Part shown: in pieces, positions 5,639-10,292 of the stretch | How positions within the stretch are numbered: position 1 is the stretch's first letter | How the letters are laid out: the number at the start of each line of letters is the position of its first letter | From: an uncultured Propionibacteriaceae bacterium | GTDB lineage: Bacteria > Actinomycetota > Actinomycetes > Propionibacteriales > Propionibacteriaceae | DNA: 10,292 nt | NCBI GenBank assembly: GCA_945875065.1 | Contig: CAMCJC010000064.1 | Span: 1 to 10,292, forward strand | Direction of reading: 5' to 3' | Program-made: the position numbers and the translations under genes | The notes under the pieces: generated by a model | Told to the model about the DNA's origin: nothing | Database searches by the model: none | The model's input: the letters and a program-made list of their open reading frames with translations, nothing else

Positions 5639-6799
5639 GTGACTACCCCCAACGTCGCCGGCGCCGTCGAGACGATCGCCTCCCACCTGCACCCATCCCC
5701 GTCATGGAACGTCTCCGACCACCCGATGCCGACCGGCCTCGAAGAGATCTGGCGATTCACGCCGCTAGAGCGGATCCAGGCGCTCCTGTCCGAAGGCGGT
5801 ACCCTGCCAGGCCTGGCAGCCGACTGCGACCTGCCCACTGGCGTCGAGTTGACCAGCGCGCCCATCGCAGACTTGCCCAAGCTGGCCGTTGAGCCGCCGG
5901 TCGACCGCGTCGCCGCCCTTGCCGCCGCCCGGGCAAAGGAGGTCGCGGTCCTGCGGATCCCCGCAGAGGTCGAGCTCGCCGAGCCCATCGTCTACACCGG
6001 CACCTGCGCTGGCGGAGCGACAGCCGAGGCCTTGGTCCTGGAGGTCGGGGCTCACGCCCGCGCCAACCTCGTGATGGTATTCAAAGGCAGCGGCTCCTAT
6101 GCCGCGAAATACGATGTCCGCATCGGCGACGGCGCCGAAGTCAACCTCGTCTACGTCAACGACTGGGACGACGACGCCGTTCACGGCGGCCAAATCTCGC
6201 TGCTGGTTGGCCGTGACGCCCGCGTCCGCACCGTTCAGGCGTCCCTCGGCGGCGACGTGATCCGACTCCAGGAGAACGCCCGTTTCGCCGGGCCGGGCGG
6301 TGAGATCGAGCAGTTCGGTCTGTACTTCGTCGATGCCGGCCAGCACGTCCAGCACCGCCTTTTCGTCGACCACAACGCGCCGAAGTGCCGCTCCAACGTC
6401 GACTACCGCGGCGCGCTGCAGGGCGAGGGCGCGAACTCGGTTTGGATCGGCGACGTGCTCATCCGCAAGGCAGCCGAGGGCATTGAGACCTACGAGGCAA
6501 ACAAGAACCTCGTGCTCACAGACGGCTGCCGCGCCGACTCGGTGCCCAACCTGGAGATCGAGACCGGCGAGATCGAGGGTGCCGGACACAGTTCCACCAC
6601 GGGACGGTTCGACGATCTTCAACTGTTCTACCTGCGCGCCCGCGGCATCCCCGAAGCCGAGGCTCGCCGCCTCGTCGTCCACGGGTTCTTCAACGACATC
6701 ATCCGCCGCATCGGCGTACCGGCCGTCGAGGAACGCCTCCAAGAGCAGGTCGAGAAGGAACTCACACTCGCCGCCCAGGCGATGGGGGAGGGCCAGTGA
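5639..6799 (+). CDS. sufD: Fe-S cluster assembly protein SufD
   Basis: Partner of SufB in the SufBC2D scaffold; it forms the other half of the cluster-building interface and is linked to iron acquisition. The product is 386 residues. A divergent N-terminus is followed by the beta-helix core (PIVYTGTCAGG through ANLVMVFKGSGSY) and the conserved C-terminal part (HNAPKCRSNVDYRGAL, YEANKNLVLTDGCRADSVPNLEIE, FDDLQLFYLRARGIPEAEARRLVVHGF). H317 in AGHSSTTGRFDD aligns with the interface histidine H360 of E. coli SufD, but the Cys two residues before it in E. coli is an Ala here. The GTG at 5639 is chosen because AGGAAG (5629-5634) lies just upstream and the earlier part of the frame overlaps the sufB 3' end as a shadow. 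The stop overlaps the start of the next gene (GTGA, 6796-6799), indicating translational coupling. Confidence 0.96.
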   Translation: MTTPNVAGAVETIASHLHPSPSWNVSDHPMPTGLEEIWRFTPLERIQALLSEGGTLPGLAADCDLPTGVELTSAPIADLPKLAVEPPVDRVAALAAARAKEVAVLRIPAEVELAEPIVYTGTCAGGATAEALVLEVGAHARANLVMVFKGSGSYAAKYDVRIGDGAEVNLVYVNDWDDDAVHGGQISLLVGRDARVRTVQASLGGDVIRLQENARFAGPGGEIEQFGLYFVDAGQHVQHRLFVDHNAPKCRSNVDYRGALQGEGANSVWIGDVLIRKAAEGIETYEANKNLVLTDGCRADSVPNLEIETGEIEGAGHSSTTGRFDDLQLFYLRARGIPEAEARRLVVHGFFNDIIRRIGVPAVEERLQEQVEKELTLAAQAMGEGQ

Positions 6800-7125
6800 C
6801 ATTCACCGCCGTCGCGACGCTCGACGAACTCACCGCGGATGTACCGCTGGCAGTTGACGAACACCAACTCGCCATCGTCGCGCATCAGGGCGAGTACTTC
6901 GCGATTCACAACCTCTGCAGCCACGGCCGCGTCGCGCTCAGCGAGGGCGACGTCGAGGACTACGCCATCGAGTGCTACCTCCACGGCTCTCGTTTTGACT
7001 TGCGCAGTGGTCGCCCGCTGTGCCTGCCCGCCACCCAAGCCGTCCCCGTATACCCGGTCCGCATCGAGGGCACCGACATTCTCGTCGACCTTGAGCACCC
7101 CATCCAGAACACCCAGGAGTCCTGA
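6796..7125 (+). CDS. Rieske-type [2Fe-2S] ferredoxin in the suf operon
   Basis: Small soluble electron-transfer protein of the NirD/HcaC/BphF type. The 109-residue product contains the Rieske ligand pattern C41-x-H43 (NLCSHGR) and C60-x2-H63 (ECYLHGSRFD), with 16 residues between H43 and C60. The usual segment SGRPLCLPATQAVPVYPV follows, and the C-terminus is short. No signal peptide or membrane helix is visible, so it is cytoplasmic. Its GTG start overlaps the sufD stop by 4 nt, and a purine-rich site (GGGGGAGGG, 6783-6791) lies just upstream. sufC begins 5 nt after its stop. A Rieske gene between sufD and sufC recurs in actinobacteria. Its partner is not known from the sequence: it may pass electrons for cluster assembly, or it may be a client or quality-control reporter. 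The family is certain; the role is inference. Confidence 0.92.
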   Translation: MTFTAVATLDELTADVPLAVDEHQLAIVAHQGEYFAIHNLCSHGRVALSEGDVEDYAIECYLHGSRFDLRSGRPLCLPATQAVPVYPVRIEGTDILVDLEHPIQNTQES

Positions 7126-7130
7126 TACCC

Positions 7131-7889
7131 ATGTCTAAGCTCGTCATCTCCGACCTGCACGTCGACGTCCTCACCGAGGAGGGGCCGAAGCACATCCTCA
7201 AGGGCGTAAACCTCACCATCAACCCGGGCGAGGTCCACGCGATCATGGGCCCCAACGGCTCCGGCAAGTCCACCCTCGCGTACTCAATCGCGGGGCATCC
7301 CAAGTACGAGATCACCTCCGGTTCGGTCACCCTAGACGGCATCGAGCTGACCGAACTAACCGTCGACGAACGGGGCCGCGCAGGCCTGTTCTTGGCGATG
7401 CAATACCCGGTCGAGGTGCCGGGAGTCTCCGTGGCAAACTTCCTACGCACCGCCAAGACCGCTCTGGACGGGCAGGCCCCCAAGGTTCGCACGTGGGTTA
7501 AGGATGTCGAGGCGGCGCTTGGCCGCATGCAGCTCGACAAGTCATTCTCATCTCGCTCCGTCAATGAGGGCTTCTCAGGCGGTGAGAAGAAGCGTCACGA
7601 GATTGCTCAACTTGAACTGCTCAACCCGAAGGCCGCGATCCTCGACGAGACCGACTCCGGCCTCGACATCGATGCGCTGCGGGTCGTCTCGGACGGCGTA
7701 AATCGCTACACGGCGCAGGGTGACCGGGCCGTCATGCTCATCACCCACTACACGCGCATCCTGCGCTACATCGAGCCGACGTTCGTGCACGTGTTCGTCG
7801 ACGGCCGCATCGTTGCTGATGGAGGCAGGGAGCTAGCAGACAAGCTTGAGGCCGAGGGCTACGAGTCCTACGTGGCCCTCGCGAAGTGA
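7131..7889 (+). CDS. sufC: Fe-S cluster assembly ATPase SufC
   Basis: Soluble ABC-type ATPase that drives conformational changes in the SufB-SufD scaffold; it does not transport anything. The product is 252 residues, normal for the family. Walker A is GPNGSGKST (40-48, K46) and the Q-loop glutamine is Q91 (in LAMQYPVEVPG, a SufC hallmark). The signature motif is FSGGEKKR (148-155). Walker B is AAILDETDSGLDID (168-181) with D172 and E173, and the switch histidine is H206 in LITHYTRIL. The start ATG at 7131 follows AGGAG (7115-7119), which lies inside the end of the ferredoxin gene. sufS starts 27 nt after the stop. Confidence 0.98.
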   Translation: MSKLVISDLHVDVLTEEGPKHILKGVNLTINPGEVHAIMGPNGSGKSTLAYSIAGHPKYEITSGSVTLDGIELTELTVDERGRAGLFLAMQYPVEVPGVSVANFLRTAKTALDGQAPKVRTWVKDVEAALGRMQLDKSFSSRSVNEGFSGGEKKRHEIAQLELLNPKAAILDETDSGLDIDALRVVSDGVNRYTAQGDRAVMLITHYTRILRYIEPTFVHVFVDGRIVADGGRELADKLEAEGYESYVALAK

Positions 7890-7916
7890 CGGGAACCAAG
7901 CAGAGAGCGAAGCGCA

Positions 7917-9146
7917 ATGAGTCTTGACGTGCAGCGCATCCGGGAGGAGTTCCCGGTGCTGCATCGTACCGTCGGCGAGTACCCGCTGATCTACCTCGAC
8001 TCGGCTAATACCTCGCAGAAACCGCGAGCCGTCGTCGAAGCGCTCGCGGCGCACTACCTGGAGCGCAACGCGAACGTCGCGCGGGCCATGCACGTGCTCG
8101 GGGCTGAGGCTACGGAGGCATACGAAGGTGCGCGGGCCAGGATCGCTCGGTTCATCGGGGCGGAGGCTCCCGAGGAGGTCGTGTTCACCAAGAACGCCTC
8201 CGAGGCCCTTAACCTCGCGGCCAACACTCTTGGGGCCCGGCTTCGCCCCGGCGACGAGGTCTTGATCTCCGTTATGGAGCATCATTCGAACATCGTGCCT
8301 TGGCAGTTCGCGTGCGAGCGCGCCGGCGCTACCCTGCGTTGGTTCGACGTGACCGACGACGGTCGGCTCGACCTCGAGAACATCGACGACCTGATCAACG
8401 AACGTACCCGCGTCGTTTCCCTGACCCACGTCAGCAATGTTGTGGGAACCAGGAACCCGATCACAGCAATCGCCGAAAAGGCTCACACCGTTGGGGCAGT
8501 CATGGTCGTCGACGCTTCGCAGTCGGCGCCCCACGAACGCCTCGACGTCACCACCCTCGGCGGCGACCTGCTTACCTTCACCGGCCACAAGATGTGTGGA
8601 CCCACCGGCATCGGAGTCCTGTGGGGGCGCGGCGACCTGTTGGAGAGCCTCCCGCCGTTCCTCGGCGGGGGCGAGATGATCGAGGTCGTCACTATGGAAC
8701 GATCCACGTTCGCCGCCCCGCCATATCGTTTCGAGGCCGGCACTCCGCCGATCGCGCAGGCCGTCGGGCTGGGGGCCGCCATCGACTGGCTCGATTCCGT
8801 CGGAATGGAGGCGATCGCCGCCCATGAAGTGGACATCACCCAGTACATGCTCGCCAAGCTCACGTCGATCGACGGGCTCACGATGCTCGGACCGACCGAG
8901 GCCGTGGACCGGGGGAGCGCCTGCTCCTTTAACCTGGATGGCATTCACCCACACGACGTGATGCAGGTCCTCGACTCCCGCGGCATCGCCATCCGTGGCG
9001 GGCACCACTGCGCCCGTCCCCTGCACAAGCGGCTCGGCCACCAAAGCTCCACCCGCGCGTCGGCTTACCTGTACACCACGCACGAGGAGATCGACGTGCT
9101 GGCCGACGCCCTCGTGTTCGCCCGCAACTACTTTGGAGCGCGATGA
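7917..9146 (+). CDS. sufS: Cysteine desulfurase SufS (group II)
   Basis: PLP-dependent enzyme that takes sulfur from L-cysteine, forms a persulfide and hands it to SufU, yielding alanine. The product is 409 residues, typical for SufS. Key residues are H122 in MEHHSNIVPW (stacks on PLP), D199 in VVDASQSAPH, the PLP-binding lysine K225 in TFTGHKMCGPTG, the persulfide cysteine C365 in IRGGHHCARPLH, and R380 in SSTRASAYLY (binds the substrate carboxylate). The short active-site cysteine loop marks group II (SufS) rather than IscS. The N-terminal motif reads LDSANTSQKP where many SufS proteins have LDNAATSQKP. The ribosome-binding site is weak (GAGAG near 7903-7907). The ATG at 7917 fits the usual N-terminus. 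The stop overlaps the sufU start (ATGA, 9143-9146), so the two partners are translationally coupled. Confidence 0.97.
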   Translation: MSLDVQRIREEFPVLHRTVGEYPLIYLDSANTSQKPRAVVEALAAHYLERNANVARAMHVLGAEATEAYEGARARIARFIGAEAPEEVVFTKNASEALNLAANTLGARLRPGDEVLISVMEHHSNIVPWQFACERAGATLRWFDVTDDGRLDLENIDDLINERTRVVSLTHVSNVVGTRNPITAIAEKAHTVGAVMVVDASQSAPHERLDVTTLGGDLLTFTGHKMCGPTGIGVLWGRGDLLESLPPFLGGGEMIEVVTMERSTFAAPPYRFEAGTPPIAQAVGLGAAIDWLDSVGMEAIAAHEVDITQYMLAKLTSIDGLTMLGPTEAVDRGSACSFNLDGIHPHDVMQVLDSRGIAIRGGHHCARPLHKRLGHQSSTRASAYLYTTHEEIDVLADALVFARNYFGAR

Positions 9147-9586
9147 ACCTCGACGAGCTCTACCAGAGCATCATCCTCGACCATTACCGCGAGAAACATC
9201 ACAGCGGGCTGCGGGAGCCGTTCGACGTCGAGGTGCACCACGTCAACCCGTCGTGCGGTGATGAGTTGACCTTGCGTGTCCAACTTGACGGAGAGACCAT
9301 CGCCGACGTGTCCTACGAGGGCGAGGGCTGTTCCATCTCACAAGCCTCCACGTCGGTGCTGGGCGATCTGATCATCGGCAAGGACATTGAGGCCTTCGGG
9401 ACCCTCTACACCGACTTCCTCGAGATGATGCAGTCAAAAGGTGCCATCACCCCCGATGAGGACCGTTTCGAGGACGCCATCGCCTTCGCGGGCGTCTCGA
9501 AATTTCCCGCGCGCGTCAAGTGCGCCCTGCTCGCCTGGTCGGCCCTACGAGACGCGGTCAGCCAGGCAACCGACAAGGAGAACTGA
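9143..9586 (+). CDS. sufU: SufU-type sulfur acceptor / scaffold protein
   Basis: Zinc-dependent sulfurtransferase that accepts persulfide sulfur from SufS and passes it to the SufBCD complex; in Gram-positives it takes the place of SufE. The product is 147 residues. Ligands are C38 and D40 in PSCGDEL, C63 in EGCSISQAS, and C127 in RVKCALLAW, the C-x-D...C...C pattern of SufU. The insertion between C63 and C127 (about residues 80-115, containing DFLEMMQSKGAI) separates it from IscU. The start overlaps the sufS stop by 4 nt. The ribosome-binding site (GGAG, 9135-9138) lies within sufS. The following gene begins on the last base of its stop codon. The position directly after sufS matches its role as the desulfurase partner. 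Confidence 0.96.
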   Translation: MNLDELYQSIILDHYREKHHSGLREPFDVEVHHVNPSCGDELTLRVQLDGETIADVSYEGEGCSISQASTSVLGDLIIGKDIEAFGTLYTDFLEMMQSKGAITPDEDRFEDAIAFAGVSKFPARVKCALLAWSALRDAVSQATDKEN

Positions 9587-9966
9587 TGTACAGCCCAGAA
9601 GCTAGGCCCTCGGATCTGGTCAAGGACGAGTTGCCCGACGTCGACGCGCCCCGTGCGATCCCGACTGAGGAGGAGATCGAGGAGGCGATGAAGGACGTCG
9701 TTGACCCCGAACTCATGGTCAACGTCGTCGACCTCGGACTGCTGTATGGGGTGACCGTCGACGACGAGGCCAATGTCACACTCGACATGACCCTGACATC
9801 GCCGACCTGCCCGATGACTGATCGCATCGAGTATGACACCAAGTATGTTCTGGAGGGCCTCGCGAACTCCGTAACCATCAACTGGGTTTGGCTGCCGCCG
9901 TGGACGCTGGAGATGATCACCGAGGACGGACGGGAGCAACTCCGCGCCATCGGCTATAACCTGTAG
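9586..9966 (+). CDS. sufT: SufT-like metal-sulfur cluster assembly factor (MIP18/DUF59 family)
   Basis: Small MIP18-family protein (DUF59), thought to help mature or deliver Fe-S clusters to client proteins. The product is 126 residues. A variable acidic N-terminus (about 1-28) precedes the domain. DPELMVNVVDLGLLYGV (40-56) and MTLTSPTCPMTDRIEYD (68-84), with the conserved C75, are the family hallmarks, followed by WLPPWTLEMITEDGREQLRAIGY. The ATG at 9586 shares one base with the sufU TGA (TGATG) and has AAGGAG at 9575-9580. The longer frame upstream is a shadow of sufU. It is the last gene of the operon as seen here, since a separate promoter-like box lies downstream. The gene name is used by analogy with suf-linked members; biochemical function varies in this family. 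Confidence 0.92.
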   Translation: MYSPEARPSDLVKDELPDVDAPRAIPTEEEIEEAMKDVVDPELMVNVVDLGLLYGVTVDDEANVTLDMTLTSPTCPMTDRIEYDTKYVLEGLANSVTINWVWLPPWTLEMITEDGREQLRAIGYNL

Positions 9967-9997
9967 TTGGTTGCCCCTCCCGGAGGCAGGCGCGCGG

Positions 9998-10003
9998 TAG
10001 GCT
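9998..10003 (+). promoter_or_regulatory. Candidate -10 box for the alpha/beta hydrolase gene
   Basis: TAGGCT matches the TANNNT box and sits 28 nt before the start codon, allowing a leader of about 22 nt with a full ribosome-binding site (AGGAGG, 10020-10025). A TTGCCC at 9971-9976 is too far (21-nt spacer) to be a good -35. The 65-nt gap after the suf operon also suggests a separate transcript, although no convincing terminator is seen. Confidence 0.45.
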
Positions 10004-10031
10004 GGGCGAAACGACTTTCAGGAGGGCGAGG

Positions 10032-10292
10032 ATGCCGACGCTGACCACCCCGGATGGGATCAAACTCAACTACACGGACACCGGCTCTGGCCGCCCACTC
10101 GTGCTGATCCACGGCTGGCCCTTATCGGGTGCCGCGTTCAAGGACAACATCCCAGTGTTCGCAGCGGCTGGGTACCGGGTGATCGCGTACGATCGGCGGG
10201 GCTTCGGCGACTCCGACAAGCCAAGCGGCGAGTACGACTACGACACCCTCGCCTCCGACCTGGACGCCATGCTGACTCAGCTGGACCTGACC
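10032..10292 (+). CDS. Alpha/beta hydrolase, 5' part (runs off the window)
   Basis: The first 87 codons of an alpha/beta-hydrolase-fold enzyme. Visible motifs are TPDGIKLNYTDTGSG at the N-terminus, LIHGWP (25-30; the HG pair contributes to the oxyanion hole), and VIAYDRRGFGDSDKP (50-64), the strand-turn after the second core helix. The YDRRGFGDSDKP form is common in the group annotated as non-haem chloroperoxidases and related esterases. The nucleophile elbow (expected G-x-S-x-G), the acid and the histidine all lie beyond the window edge, so the substrate and even catalytic competence cannot be judged. The ATG at 10032 is supported by AGGAGG 6 nt upstream. There is no signal peptide. Truncation is due to the window. 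No functional link to the suf operon is evident. Confidence 0.88.
   Translation, partial: MPTLTTPDGIKLNYTDTGSGRPLVLIHGWPLSGAAFKDNIPVFAAAGYRVIAYDRRGFGDSDKPSGEYDYDTLASDLDAMLTQLDLT

Noticed and set aside
7833..9083. 416-codon minus-strand open frame opposite sufS
   Set aside because: It is antisense to a well-conserved sufS with every catalytic residue intact. The composition (Gly/Asp/Val/His-rich) and lack of any domain mark it as a shadow.
9971..9990. Possible terminator hairpin after the sufT-like gene
   Set aside because: Only about 4 bp (TGCC/GGCA) pair cleanly, the interior is mismatched and there is no T-tract, so it is too weak to list as a feature.
1..10292. CRISPR arrays, insertion sequences, tRNA or rRNA genes, prophage or defence genes
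   Set aside because: No spaced direct repeats, transposase-like proteins, tRNA-like folds or phage/defence domains were found by eye. The window is filled by conserved housekeeping genes.

Overview
This is a GC-rich window of an actinobacterial chromosome. The evidence is the gene content: an RbpA-type RNA polymerase-binding protein, a SufU-type Fe-S scaffold, an ArsR-like SufR repressor heading the suf operon, the pgk-tpiA-secG gene order, frequent GTG starts and TANNNT promoter boxes. The RbpA and SufR proteins look like those of Propionibacteriales or Streptomyces relatives. I would not name a genus from the sequence alone.

Layout. (1) Bases 1-1630 hold the end of a glycolytic operon: the 3' part of pgk, then tpiA 1 nt later, closed by a perfect 11-bp hairpin. 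(2) Bases 1720-2382 hold a second short unit, secG-rbpA. It appears to start from a -10 box placed so that the transcript would begin at, or one base from, the secG GTG, which suggests a leaderless mRNA. (3) Bases 2449-3180 hold pgl (6-phosphogluconolactonase) on the minus strand, converging on rbpA. (4) Bases 3181-3491 are a 311-nt divergent control region between pgl and sufR. It contains several palindromes, including a candidate SufR or DtxR/IdeR-type operator overlapping possible sufR -10 boxes. (5) Bases 3492-9966 are a compact suf operon: sufR-sufB-sufD-Rieske ferredoxin-sufC-sufS-sufU-sufT-like. Its internal gaps run from a 4-nt overlap to 34 nt. (6) Bases 9998-10292 hold a separate promoter and the first 87 codons of an alpha/beta hydrolase that runs off the window.

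How the genes work together. SufS takes sulfur from cysteine and SufU receives it. The SufB-SufC-SufD ATPase scaffold builds the cluster, and the SufT-like protein probably helps mature or deliver it. The Rieske-type ferredoxin may supply electrons. SufR, itself probably an Fe-S protein, is expected to repress the operon when clusters are plentiful. Pgk and TpiA serve lower glycolysis and Pgl the oxidative pentose phosphate route. SecG belongs to the SecYEG translocon and RbpA to the transcription machinery.

All the genes are recognisable families in a familiar actinobacterial arrangement. I do not see a new system here. The points most worth checking are regulatory: the leaderless secG start, the sufR operator region, and pgl standing beside sufR without its usual zwf/opcA neighbours.
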